Positions 24,732 to 33,026 of a stretch of 64,000 nucleotides of DNA are shown here, one piece after another; position 1 is the first letter of the stretch, and the number at the start of each line of letters is the position of its first letter. The position numbers and the translations under genes were made by a program. Location of the stretch: contig NC_017583.1 in assembly GCF_000184345.1 (NCBI RefSeq), positions 1,674,001 through 1,738,000 of the forward strand, read 5' to 3'. The notes under the pieces were generated by a model. That model saw nothing but the letters and a program-made list of their open reading frames with translations. It was not told where the DNA came from and searched no databases. Source of the DNA: Spirochaeta thermophila DSM 6578 (GTDB lineage: Bacteria > Spirochaetota > Spirochaetia > Winmispirales > Winmispiraceae).

Positions 24732-25598
24732 TCATGCGACCTCCTCTCGTTGCATCTGCGCCCAAAGGGCCTCATATTCCTCAGGGCTCCTGTACCCCAG
24801 CGCACTGTGGATATAGTGCTGGTTGTACTCCTCCGCCCATCCCCTCACTGCCTCCTCCAGCTCCCCCACGTGTTCCCACTCCCGCAGCCACAACAGCTCC
24901 TCCTTCATCGTCCGTATCATCCGCTCCGTGTCCGCATTCCCCTTCGGATTGTTGTAGCTCGTGAACACCTGTTCGATCCCCAATACCTCCATCGCCTTCA
25001 TGAACGACCGGCTCAACGGTTGGCTCCCGTTGTCACTCACCAGCCGAAGCCCTCTCCCCCTCACCCCCTCGGGAAACTCCCGCTCCACCGCCATCTCCAT
25101 CGCCGCACACCACTCCTCACTCCTCCCCCTCACCGACACCTTCCACCCCACCAGCTTCTTCGTGTACCAGTCAAGTACGATCACGAGATAGACCCATCCT
25201 ATCCCTTTCACCAGCACCTTCGTCATGTCGATCCCCCACCACTCCCTCGGTCTCCTCGCCACCGGCTTCCCTCGCCCACTCCCACGTCTCGCTTTCTTCT
25301 TCTCCCGTCTACACATAAGCCCCGCACCCTTCATAAGTCCTCTCACCCGCTTCTCGCTCACCTCCTCCCCCTCCCGCCTCCTCAACCACCACGCCACCCG
25401 CCTGTACCCCCAGTACGGATGCTCCCCCACAAGATCCCTGATCTTCTCCATAAGCCGCCCATCGTCCCTCTCCTTCTCCTCCCGCTTCTTCCCCACCTTC
25501 TGCCCCCTTTTCCTCCTCGCATAGTACCGGCTCCGACTCACGCCAAGTGCCTCACACGCATCCTTCACCCGGTACCCTTCCCCCACCAGCCGCTCCAC
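24732..25598 (-). CDS. IS3-family transposase OrfB (DDE integrase)
   Basis: A 288-residue integrase-like protein. It has an HTH_21 region (HPYWGYRRVAWWLRR) and the rve catalytic core with D in WGIDMTKV, D in LVSDNGSQPL and E in NADTERMIRTMKEE. The spacing between the second D and E is exactly 35 residues. It is normally made as an OrfAB fusion by frameshifting. Its frame relative to orfA is +1 rather than the usual -1 in this copy. GTG at 25598 is only a nominal start. Confidence 0.9.
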   Translation of the reverse strand: MERLVGEGYRVKDACEALGVSRSRYYARRKRGQKVGKKREEKERDDGRLMEKIRDLVGEHPYWGYRRVAWWLRRREGEEVSEKRVRGLMKGAGLMCRREKKKARRGSGRGKPVARRPREWWGIDMTKVLVKGIGWVYLVIVLDWYTKKLVGWKVSVRGRSEEWCAAMEMAVEREFPEGVRGRGLRLVSDNGSQPLSRSFMKAMEVLGIEQVFTSYNNPKGNADTERMIRTMKEELLWLREWEHVGELEEAVRGWAEEYNQHYIHSALGYRSPEEYEALWAQMQREEVA

Positions 25599-25887
25599 TG
25601 CCTCTATCTCCCCAACAGCTCCTTCGTTTTTTTAGTATCTCGATCTGGATCGCCTGCTTCGCTATGATCTTCTCAAGCTGCTCTATCTTCGCTCGATAGG
25701 TGTCCTTCTCCTTCCTGCCGTCTGCAAGGGCTCTCGTGCCCCCTTCCAGAAACCTGTCCCGCCATCGGTAGTACATCGTCTGGCTGATCTGGTGTTCCCG
25801 GCAGATCTCGGCGATCTGCCGTTCGCCTCGGAGTCCTTCCAGGACGATCGCAAGTTTCTCTTCAGTGGTCCATGTCCGCTTCTTCAT
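25552..25887 (-). CDS. IS3-family OrfA (HTH protein), tail out of frame
   Basis: A 111-residue protein. The first 80 residues are a typical OrfA: helix-turn-helix EICREHQISQTMYYRWRDRF and a leucine-zipper-like KIEQLEKIIAKQAIQIEILKK. After KK an A7 tract is followed by RRSCWGDRGSGAAGGG, which is the out-of-frame reading of the start of orfB. With one more A the frame would read KKTKELLGR and stop, the normal ending. This suggests a one-base loss in the slippery tract. Confidence 0.8.
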   Translation of the reverse strand: MKKRTWTTEEKLAIVLEGLRGERQIAEICREHQISQTMYYRWRDRFLEGGTRALADGRKEKDTYRAKIEQLEKIIAKQAIQIEILKKRRSCWGDRGSGAAGGGRVPGEGCV

Positions 25888-25959
25888 CTGCGTCCTCCTC
25901 CCTTATTCCAGTCTTACCTCTACCATTTCTCCGTGTCCACTCCTACGGGACGCAGTATA

Positions 25960-26205
25960 ACTTCTTTTCTCATTTAACCACACCTCCTTCACCTACACTC
26001 GCAAGTGTCGACAACCATACTATTGTATTATATTACAGTCACTTACTACCATAACACGCTTTCATCCACAAAATCTTGGACACCTCGAATGTCATGGGTA
26101 TTCATCTACACCTTCATGACACCGTATGTTGCTTTTTTGCTTCACGTGCTCTGATTACTTCCACAATGATACCTTTTCAACATTGGAAGGACTCCTAATC
26201 CTGTG
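25960..26205. other. AT-rich intergenic stretch beside the IS
   Basis: About 245 bases between the IS right end and the GH16 terminator. It is clearly lower in GC than its neighbours and contains no supported gene, RNA or promoter that I can identify. It may be remnant DNA from the insertion. Confidence 0.5.
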
Positions 26206-26239
26206 AGAAAAAAAGAGAGGGTCATACACGGCCCTCTCT
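26206..26239 (-). terminator. rho-independent terminator of the GH16 gene
   Basis: Read leftward: AGAGAGGG (complement of 26232-26239), a 10-base loop, CCCTCTCT (complement of 26214-26221), then a run of seven T. It lies just after the original GH16 stop. Confidence 0.9.
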
Positions 26240-26262
26240 GATTCAAGTTATCACGAACCACA

Positions 26263-26650
26263 TTATTGCTGCGAACTCAGGCGCCACTCGGCAATGTAGT
26301 ACGGCTGTGCAGACCCAAGCGTAAAAATGGCTATCTGCGTGCTTCCCGCAAGTTCCTCTGGAGTGCCAAATGCAGACAGAGGCACAGACACCTGCTGCCA
26401 GTCAGTGGTGCTGGTATCGATGTACGGGAGGATGGAGATCTCTTTTGCAGAACCTGCGAGCTTCATGTGAATGTCATGATTAGAGCCCAGGTCGAAATCT
26501 GCAGGAAGTGCAAAGGTGAGCTTCACGGAGGTGTAGGTGGAAATATCCGCAGGGAAATCTGCCAACTTAGTGCCATCGTAGATGTCACCCATGAAGGCGA
26601 GCACACCTGCAGAAATACTCCATCTCGTGCCGGGGGTCACAGACCAGCAG
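26263..26650 (-). pseudogene. frameshifted C-terminal module of the GH16 gene
   Basis: This frame continues the C-terminal beta-sandwich module of the upstream GH16 protein (WSVTPGTRWSISAGVLAFMG, then IYDGTKLADFPADISTYT and ending IAEWRLSSQQ). The upstream frame leaves it near base 26645 (CTGCTGGTCTGTG), where one extra base, or two missing bases, separates the two frames. The terminator follows this frame, not the truncated one, showing the original stop was at 26263. The module resembles glucan-binding domains at the C-terminus of laminarinases. The shift could be a mutation or a sequence error. Confidence 0.8.
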
Positions 26651-28282
26651 TTCTTCCCAATTATAGGTCGCCTCAGCATCGTAGGTGGAGCCGGAACCCC
26701 ACACATCGGGCATCACAGCACCGGTCGTGAGAGCACTGTTATCCCAATCTATCACCACGTCCACAAGAGTGGAATCTTCAGCGATGAGGTAGTACTCAGG
26801 ATCCTCACTTGCCGTCACTTGATCTATCTGAACGGGTTCCTGCCAGGCGATCTCATAGTCGCAGTCCCACTTCTCCTGGCCGTCGATGGAATCGGGGTTC
26901 GTGTCCTCGTACACGCGAATGTAGTCCACCTCCATACGCTGTGGGAAGACTGTAGTAGCATCGGGATTGCCGGGCCAGTTACCGCCCACCGCCACGTTGA
27001 GGATGAAGAAGAAGGGGTGATCGAAGACCCAGTCAGACCCGATCTCATCCTTGTTCACCACGTGATAGAGCTGATCGTCGACGTAGAACTCCACCTCGTC
27101 GGGATCCCACTCCATGGCAAACACATGGAAGTCGTCGTTAAACGTGCCGGTTTCGAGGGTGTACCCAGAACCGACACCTGGTCCCTGGCTCACCGGCCCA
27201 TGTACGGTTCCATGTACCACATTGGGCACACTCCCTATCAGCTCCATGATGTCGATCTCACCACAGTTGGGCCAGGAATTGGTATCGATGTCAACCCCCA
27301 ACATCCACAGCGCAGGCCAGATTCCCTGCCCATAGGGAAGCCTCGCCCGAATCTCCACCCTTCCGTACTGGAACTCGTACTTATCCTTGGTCGTCATGCG
27401 GGCCGAGGTGTACTCATACGTACCATATTCATCGGTCACCTGCTCTTCTCGTGCCTCAATCACCAGAACCCCATTTTCAATGAATGCATTCTCAGCCCGG
27501 TAGTATTCCAGTTCGTTGTTTCCCCATCCCGGAATGCCCTGCGCTTGGCCATTACCTGTCTCAAAGTTCCAGATGCTGGTATCAATGGAGGGACCATCGA
27601 ACTCTTCAGACCACACGAGCTGCCAATTTTCAACCTTATCTTCATCTGTCTCTGTAAGCGTACCCTCTGTGGGGAGTTCCTCCTGACCTGTCTTCAGAAG
27701 AGAGATGTTATCCAACCAGTAGTCACCAGTGTCGAGGAACCACACCTCGAAGCGTGCGTTCTCATCGGTGTCGAGCTCCATCCTGAAGTCGGCTTCATAG
27801 GTCTGCATGCCTGTGGTGAGGGTGAAGGTGTTCTGGTAGTAGGCGGTCCAGCCTCTCTCCGCTGTACCTCCCACCTTGATCACCACCCGCATCCCCTCTT
27901 CTGAAGCCCGGGCATCAAAGCTGATGTGGTAGGTGCCGCCACGCTCCACCACCACAGGGGCCTGGAGGAGCTGTATCGCCCAATCTGCAGTGCCTGCATT
28001 CGTCACGCTTACATGGAGCTCTTCATCCACTATCTCTGACGTAGCCTCCCCGCCGCTGTTGAGGTAGAAGGCCCAACTTCCCCCTGTATCCAGGTTGCCG
28101 TTCGCATCGGGCTCGGCGGTGGATAGGGGCTCGGAGAAGTCCCCGTTGCCGGAGACAGGCTCTGGCGTTGGCGTGGGCGTAGGCTCACTCCCGGTACCTG
28201 GTCCCGTAGGACTGGTACACGCGATCACGCCGACCAATACCAGCCCACACACAAGACCCCATGACATCAATCTGGCTCTCAT
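26585..28282 (-). CDS. GH16 endo-beta-1,3-glucanase lipoprotein, C-terminus frameshifted
   Basis: A 565-residue lipoprotein (lipobox VIAC, C22) with a Pro-Thr linker. A CBM4_9-like module spans about residues 46-200, and a GH16 catalytic domain about 220-458 with the retaining motif GEIDIME (E342, D344, E347) and PALWMLG. A partial beta-sandwich module starts near 484. From about residue 547 the frame is shifted and ends in CDPRHEMEYFCRCARLHG. The catalytic domain is complete, so the enzyme should still act, with less binding. It cuts laminarin-type beta-1,3-glucan outside the cell. The ATG at 28282 has GGAGG upstream. It has its own promoter with a double operator. Confidence 0.93.
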   Translation of the reverse strand: MRARLMSWGLVCGLVLVGVIACTSPTGPGTGSEPTPTPTPEPVSGNGDFSEPLSTAEPDANGNLDTGGSWAFYLNSGGEATSEIVDEELHVSVTNAGTADWAIQLLQAPVVVERGGTYHISFDARASEEGMRVVIKVGGTAERGWTAYYQNTFTLTTGMQTYEADFRMELDTDENARFEVWFLDTGDYWLDNISLLKTGQEELPTEGTLTETDEDKVENWQLVWSEEFDGPSIDTSIWNFETGNGQAQGIPGWGNNELEYYRAENAFIENGVLVIEAREEQVTDEYGTYEYTSARMTTKDKYEFQYGRVEIRARLPYGQGIWPALWMLGVDIDTNSWPNCGEIDIMELIGSVPNVVHGTVHGPVSQGPGVGSGYTLETGTFNDDFHVFAMEWDPDEVEFYVDDQLYHVVNKDEIGSDWVFDHPFFFILNVAVGGNWPGNPDATTVFPQRMEVDYIRVYEDTNPDSIDGQEKWDCDYEIAWQEPVQIDQVTASEDPEYYLIAEDSTLVDVVIDWDNSALTTGAVMPDVWGSGSTYDAEATYNWEELLVCDPRHEMEYFCRCARLHG

Positions 28283-28296
28283 GGTGTGCCTCCATA

Positions 28297-28352
28297 ATGA
28301 TAGCGTTAACATGTTATCGCTATCATTATACCACGCTTCTCCACCCTGTCAA
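28297..28352 (-). promoter_or_regulatory. GH16 promoter with tandem LacI-type operators
   Basis: TTGACA at 28347-28352, a 16-bp spacer and TATAAT at 28325-28330. Two abutting 14-bp sites, TGATAGCGTTAACA (28298-28311) and TGTTATCGCTATCA (28312-28325), form a 30-bp near-palindrome over the start of transcription. Both match TGWTANCGNTAWCA. Confidence 0.85.
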
Positions 28353-28374
28353 GAAAAACGTCATCCCACCACTT

Positions 28375-31300
28375 CTAAAGGAGCATCTCTTCGGGAACCG
28401 TCAACAGGAGTTCACGGATCTCTCCTGATCGAGAGAAGAGTGCCTGCGTGAGGGAAGGATCAAGCTCACCTTTCTCCTGGGACCTCACCTCACCACCCCT
28501 CAACACCACCTTCACCTCCAAGCCCTCACCCATGGTGTACCGCACCGGGATCTGGCACAGGGTGAACACCAACTGGTGCGCAGAGACATCCACCTCATCT
28601 TTCTTCCCCATGAGATCATAGTATTCGAACGTTCGGGCCCCAGAGAGAAACTCCTCTCTCCTGAGGAGCGCCGGTTCGAAGCAGAGCCTCCCCCCCTTCA
28701 CCCTTACTCCCAGTTCCAACCACCGGGCGAGGATCTCCTCTTTCACCTGGCCGGTCATGCCAGGTTGCCTCGCCCCTGTGTGCCTCGGCGTGTGGGAGTA
28801 GGGATCGAGCGGGAAGGCGCCTTGCTCGGCAGGCGTCTTATTGAAGCCGAGGCCTGCACGAATCCGGTAGTAGTGTCGGGCAAGTGCACGGGCAATCTCT
28901 TCTTCACCCCGATCGTGTGCCTCCCAGAAAGCCTCTCCCACTGCGAGGAGCAGCTTTGCCACCATGTGCCAGTAGATGCTTCCCAGACCCTCGTACCCGA
29001 AAAAGGTGCCCGAACGTCCGGTAAACGAGGCGTGGTCGAAGACCTCCTCATAGAGGTCACAGAGCGCCTCCGCCTCTGCATCCACGAGCTCCGCATACTC
29101 AGGATCCTCCCGGAGCTCTGCAAGACGCGCCGTGAGGACCTCCACGTTCCGAAAATCGGGGTGGAAGTGGCAGTATCCCTCGTCGTCGATCCTGAAAAGG
29201 CGTTCGTCACCCCGCTCTTTCATCCTTGCCACAAGCCGGAAAGAGGTGAGGCGTTCGCGCGGGATCACGTTCCGATCGAGAAATGCAGAAAGGTCCCTAT
29301 CCGGGTAGAGGAGGAACGACTTCTGGTCTGCTCTATAGAGCGGACTCTCCCAAAGTGCATCGAGGAGTGAGCGCCCCTCCTCACCTGAAAGAAGGCCGGA
29401 AGAAAGGACGGCAACCTGTCCCTCGAGCATGGGGTAGAGGTGGCGTATGCCTATGCCGCCTTCCTCATCGAGTACCATGAGGTTGTAGGAGTGATAGAGC
29501 CCATCATCCCTTCGGTTGGCACTGAGCGAGGCATCCACCACCTGCAGGGCACGCTCACAGAAGGAGAGGAGATCCTCCTTTGAGAGGAGGATGCGCCTGC
29601 CGGGAAGACCGCGCTCGTAGAGGTGCCCCCTGTAGGTCTCCCCTTCCCTCCCCATACGATCCAGGAAGGCACGGCGCCGGCGTGGAGTCCACATCTCCAC
29701 TGAGGCGAAGTCTCTCAGCACACCATCCACACCGTGAAAGAGGCGGCCAATGGCATCTGGGACATCCCGCTTCCCCTCCCACGCCGAGAAGAGACTCCTG
29801 AGGAAGGCGAGGTGCCTGCGGAGATAGGCGAGCGTGACCACCGAGAGCCCGGGGCCGGCAAGCGCATTGTTGGCATCGTTCCACTCGGGCCGCTGGGTGT
29901 TCATCCAGATCCCGCCTTCTGGGACGAGGGAGGTGAGCTTCACCAACACGGGGAGGAGGAGCTTCTCGAGGAGCGTGCCGAGGTAGACACCGTCTCCCTC
30001 ATGGACGAGCCTTCCATCGGAGCCTTCTCTCTCTACCCGAGCCATGATCCTGCGATGCCAGTCGGGATCAAACTCGATGGTAGCCCGTGGGTTCTCCAGC
30101 ATTTCGTGATACGGCCTCATCCTGTAGGGGATCTCCACATAGGTGAATATCCTCTTCTTGGAGATCGCCTCGAGTCGGTCGGGGTACATGTGCGCGAGCT
30201 TTTCGAGCAACCTCAGGAGGTAGATGATCTGGTGGTCACCCCAGTAGCCGATGTTGGCCCAGGGATTCTCGAGCTCGGGAACCTCCCACTCCACTCCATC
30301 ACGCGAAATCCGGTAAGGGTTGTGGCCGTCCTGGGAACTCGCATTGAGAAACACCACCACCATGTGCTCCAGGAACTCGGGGAAGGAGACCGAGAGCGCC
30401 TCCCAGTTCTGGAAGATATCGCGCCAGTTGCCCTGATAGTAGAGCCGGGGTCTTCCTGCCTCATCTTTAAGCTCAATGGAAAAACGGTTCCACGGCCTCG
30501 AGGGATCCCCATGCCGCCTGCTGAAGTAGAGCGGGAGATACTCGTAGGCGAGACGCACGAGGTGAGGATCTCCACGCCTCTCCACCTCTTCCAGGAGTCT
30601 CTCTCGATCCATCTGGGGAGGGAGTGATGTGAACCAGGAGGTATGGGCCTCGAAGAGACGCCGGCTGCGCATTCGAAGGAAATCTGAAAAATCGTCCCTG
30701 GAAAGGCTGTAGCCAGAGGGAAAGGTTCCTCCCCGCATCACATTGAAGAGGACGTTCGCATAATGGTGAGCATCGTAGGCCTCCGAGGCGGTACATTGAA
30801 ACCCATCGGCCGATCCCACGATACGCTCGAGTTCCTCCATGCCTGCCTCGATATCACCTTCCAGAGCCGAACGCACCTCATCCCTTCCCTTTTCAAGAAA
30901 GGACCCCAGGCTGAGGACGTCGGTCTGGTCGTAGTCCACGTCGAGCACCACATGCCAGTCCTTGGAGGTCTCGCGAGGGCTCAGACGTGTCTTGAGCCAG
31001 AAGGCCCCTCTCCGTCCCCTGGTGAGAGACTCGGTCTCCACATCCTGCCCCCTTCTGAAGGCCTCCACCTGGGCATCCGAGAGGAGGACGGCCTCAGGTG
31101 CTTCCAGGGTGGTCCACGCCACCGTGGTCCTCAGCGCCTCGCTCGGCTCTGCCCTGTCGGTGAGTATGGAGCTGAGTCTGAAAAGGCCGAGAGGTCCGGG
31201 AAGGAGCTCGTTCAGCTTGTAGGCATCGACGAGACAGCTGAACTCATTCTGCTCTCGGGAGCTCACCCCGGAAGGGAGGATATTCCGCACCCCGGAGAGC

Positions 31301-31800
31301 ACCTCCACAAGGTGGGAACACTTCTTTCTCTCGAGGCGTACGTGCTGAACCAGTCCGAACCGGGAACTCGTGGTCCAGCCATAGATGAACGAGAGTCCGA
31401 GATCGAGGTTCTCCTCTTCAAAGTAGACCGCGGCACCGTTCAATCGCTTGTAGAGGGATCGAACCACCTCCCACCTGCCTTCAGAACGGCAGGAGAAGGG
31501 CTCCCATACCACCATACTCCCAGGAGTGAAGATCCGCACGATGCTCGAGGCCCCGGTGACTTCCGCCATGTCGGCGAGCTTGTCCTCGGTGTAGTAGGGG
31601 AAGAGTGCATGATCGGGGTTCTTCCTCCCTGCAGTAATCCCTCCGTTGGAGGTCAGATAAAGCCACAGATCTCCACCGCTCGCTACCGTGGTAAAGAACC
31701 AGGGCATCCTGTCGAAGTGACGGATTTGATACCAGCGTTCCCCAAGGAAAGAGACGATCTCACCTTCACCTTCGTGGAATGCCTTACCATCTACTTTCAT
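28375..31800 (-). CDS. GH94-clan glucan phosphorylase-like protein (candidate beta-1,3-glucan phosphorylase)
   Basis: A 1,141-residue cytosolic protein without signal. The centre is an (alpha/alpha)6-type domain with YYQGNWRDIFQNWEAL (454-469), GYWGDHQIIYLLRLLE (518-533) and RPEWNDANNALAG (637-649), where D642 is the likely catalytic acid, as in GH94-like phosphorylases. The N-terminal 300 residues are beta-rich. Length and motifs suit the long beta-1,3-glucan phosphorylases (GH149-like) rather than cellobiose phosphorylase at about 800 residues. It would release glucose-1-phosphate from imported laminari-oligosaccharides. ATG at 31800 has AGGAG nine bases upstream. Family number is inferred from memory of motifs and context. 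Confidence 0.75.
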   Translation of the reverse strand: MKVDGKAFHEGEGEIVSFLGERWYQIRHFDRMPWFFTTVASGGDLWLYLTSNGGITAGRKNPDHALFPYYTEDKLADMAEVTGASSIVRIFTPGSMVVWEPFSCRSEGRWEVVRSLYKRLNGAAVYFEEENLDLGLSFIYGWTTSSRFGLVQHVRLERKKCSHLVEVLSGVRNILPSGVSSREQNEFSCLVDAYKLNELLPGPLGLFRLSSILTDRAEPSEALRTTVAWTTLEAPEAVLLSDAQVEAFRRGQDVETESLTRGRRGAFWLKTRLSPRETSKDWHVVLDVDYDQTDVLSLGSFLEKGRDEVRSALEGDIEAGMEELERIVGSADGFQCTASEAYDAHHYANVLFNVMRGGTFPSGYSLSRDDFSDFLRMRSRRLFEAHTSWFTSLPPQMDRERLLEEVERRGDPHLVRLAYEYLPLYFSRRHGDPSRPWNRFSIELKDEAGRPRLYYQGNWRDIFQNWEALSVSFPEFLEHMVVVFLNASSQDGHNPYRISRDGVEWEVPELENPWANIGYWGDHQIIYLLRLLEKLAHMYPDRLEAISKKRIFTYVEIPYRMRPYHEMLENPRATIEFDPDWHRRIMARVEREGSDGRLVHEGDGVYLGTLLEKLLLPVLVKLTSLVPEGGIWMNTQRPEWNDANNALAGPGLSVVTLAYLRRHLAFLRSLFSAWEGKRDVPDAIGRLFHGVDGVLRDFASVEMWTPRRRRAFLDRMGREGETYRGHLYERGLPGRRILLSKEDLLSFCERALQVVDASLSANRRDDGLYHSYNLMVLDEEGGIGIRHLYPMLEGQVAVLSSGLLSGEEGRSLLDALWESPLYRADQKSFLLYPDRDLSAFLDRNVIPRERLTSFRLVARMKERGDERLFRIDDEGYCHFHPDFRNVEVLTARLAELREDPEYAELVDAEAEALCDLYEEVFDHASFTGRSGTFFGYEGLGSIYWHMVAKLLLAVGEAFWEAHDRGEEEIARALARHYYRIRAGLGFNKTPAEQGAFPLDPYSHTPRHTGARQPGMTGQVKEEILARWLELGVRVKGGRLCFEPALLRREEFLSGARTFEYYDLMGKKDEVDVSAHQLVFTLCQIPVRYTMGEGLEVKVVLRGGEVRSQEKGELDPSLTQALFSRSGEIRELLLTVPEEMLL

Positions 31801-31817
31801 GTGTGGATTCTCCTGAT

Positions 31818-31862
31818 TGTTATCGCTAACACAAGGGTAACGGATTCCTCCTTTCCTTTCAA
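31818..31862 (-). promoter_or_regulatory. phosphorylase promoter with LacI-type operator
   Basis: TTGAAA at 31857-31862, a 17-bp spacer and TACCCT at 31834-31839. The operator TGTTATCGCTAACA at 31818-31831 lies just downstream of the -10, where bound repressor would block initiation. Confidence 0.7.
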
Positions 31863-31876
31863 GAGCCCGGCACGGG

Positions 31877-32902
31877 CTAGACGTTTCTCTGATGTCCGAC
31901 CGTTTCACCTTCCACCAGGGTGGTCTCGAAGAACTCCCGTCGTGCAGGGAGATCCACATGCTGGACTCGCTCAAGCAACAACTCGGCGGCTCGTTCTCCC
32001 ATCTTCACGAGCGGCTGTTCCATGGTGGTGAGCGCGGGGTGCACCACCCTGGCCTCCGGGATGTTGTCGAATCCCGTGAGGGAAAGATCGCCGGGGATCT
32101 GCACCCCCCTCTCCCGAGCCCGCCGTATCACACCGATGGCCATCGAGTCCGTACCGCAGATGAGCGCGGTGGGGCGGTCATCCAGTGAAAGGAGCCTGTC
32201 CAGGGCCTCCGCCCCGCTCGCCTCGGAAAAATCCCCCCAGAACACCCAGTCCTCGCGAAAGCGAAGGCCATACCGGGAGAGTGCTTCCTTGAAACCCTCG
32301 AATCGTTCGACAATGTGGTACGTGGTCACGGTAGAGTGAAGGAAGCCTATCTTCGAATGCCCGTGCGCCACCACATACTCCACGAGGCGTGCCACCCCTT
32401 CCCGATTCTTGGTATCCACCACGTCCACATGAGGACTTTCCGGCCGCTCCCCCACCACACAGGAGGGGATGTGATACCTCTCTATCTGCTCGAGATGGGA
32501 ATCCCCGAAACCAGCGTTCAGGAAGATGAGACCGTCGACTTTTCGCTCGAAGTAGAGTCTGAAGTAGGGGAATTCCTCCTGGTCGTGACGGCGCTGGGAA
32601 GAGATGAGGAGATCGTACCCCTGATGGATACACGCCCATTCTATCCCCTGAAGCAGTCTGATAAAGTAGGGGTTGGACTCGAGGCCGATGTTCTCCGGGA
32701 GGGGAGCCACCACACCAAGGCTTCCTATGTATCGTCGAGCAAGGCTTCGCGCCCCGCTGTGGGGGTGGTAACCCAGCTCCTCCATGGCACGGAGGACTCG
32801 TTCCCTGGTCTCGGGCCTCACGCTCGGTGATCCATTCAAGACTCTGGAAACCGTCATGATGGAGACGCCCGCACGCTGTGCTACATCCTTCTGGGTGATC
32901 AT
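31877..32902 (-). CDS. LacI-family repressor 1
   Basis: A 341-residue regulator. The helix-turn-helix and hinge are MITQKDVAQRAGVSIMTVSR, VLNGSPSVRPETRERV and YHPHSGARSLA. A periplasmic-binding-protein-like sensor domain follows, with the signature ICGTDSMAIGVIRRARERG and SLTGFDNIPEARVVHPALTT. It lies between the phosphorylase and the second GH16, both of which carry the same operator, so it is the first candidate to control them. There is no Shine-Dalgarno; TACAAT ends six bases before the ATG, suggesting a leaderless transcript. Confidence 0.93.
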   Translation of the reverse strand: MITQKDVAQRAGVSIMTVSRVLNGSPSVRPETRERVLRAMEELGYHPHSGARSLARRYIGSLGVVAPLPENIGLESNPYFIRLLQGIEWACIHQGYDLLISSQRRHDQEEFPYFRLYFERKVDGLIFLNAGFGDSHLEQIERYHIPSCVVGERPESPHVDVVDTKNREGVARLVEYVVAHGHSKIGFLHSTVTTYHIVERFEGFKEALSRYGLRFREDWVFWGDFSEASGAEALDRLLSLDDRPTALICGTDSMAIGVIRRARERGVQIPGDLSLTGFDNIPEARVVHPALTTMEQPLVKMGERAAELLLERVQHVDLPARREFFETTLVEGETVGHQRNV

Positions 32903-32908
32903 AGCGAT

Positions 32909-32937
32909 ATTGTAATCAAGAGGTGCGATTCCCACAA
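32909..32937 (-). promoter_or_regulatory. LacI repressor 1 promoter, probably leaderless
   Basis: TTGTGG at 32932-32937, a 17-bp spacer and TACAAT at 32909-32914, then six bases to the ATG at 32902. A weak match to the regulon operator (9 of 14) overlaps the -10 and start codon at 32899-32912, so autoregulation is possible. Confidence 0.6.
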
Positions 32938-32957
32938 TACACATTCCTTTTTTAACG

Positions 32958-32987
32958 AAAAAGGCAGGCAGGGATGCCCTGCCTGCC
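32958..32987 (-). terminator. rho-independent terminator of the second GH16 gene
   Basis: Leftward: GGCAGGCAGGG and CCCTGCCTGCC form an 11-bp stem (32963-32973 with 32977-32987) with a 3-base loop, followed by TTTTTCG. Confidence 0.9.
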
Positions 32988-33026
32988 GCCACCACGATAC
33001 CCAGGGGTACCGTATGGAGAAGCTTC

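Larger units (their letters stand above)
24671..25959 (-). mobile_element. IS3-family (IS150-like) insertion sequence, about 1,289 bp
   Basis: The left end begins TGTACTGCG at 24671, typical of IS150-group ends. The right end reads TATACTGCG inward from 25959. The inner part of both terminal repeats shares the 13-bp GGAGAAATGGTAG (24707-24719 and 25920-25932 inverted). The element carries orfA and orfB. The left repeat has about nine extra bases relative to the right. No target-site duplication is evident, so it is probably old or rearranged. Confidence 0.8.

Noticed and set aside
24671-25959. Target-site duplication for the IS3-type element
   Set aside because: The 3-4 bases on each side do not match, so none is annotated.
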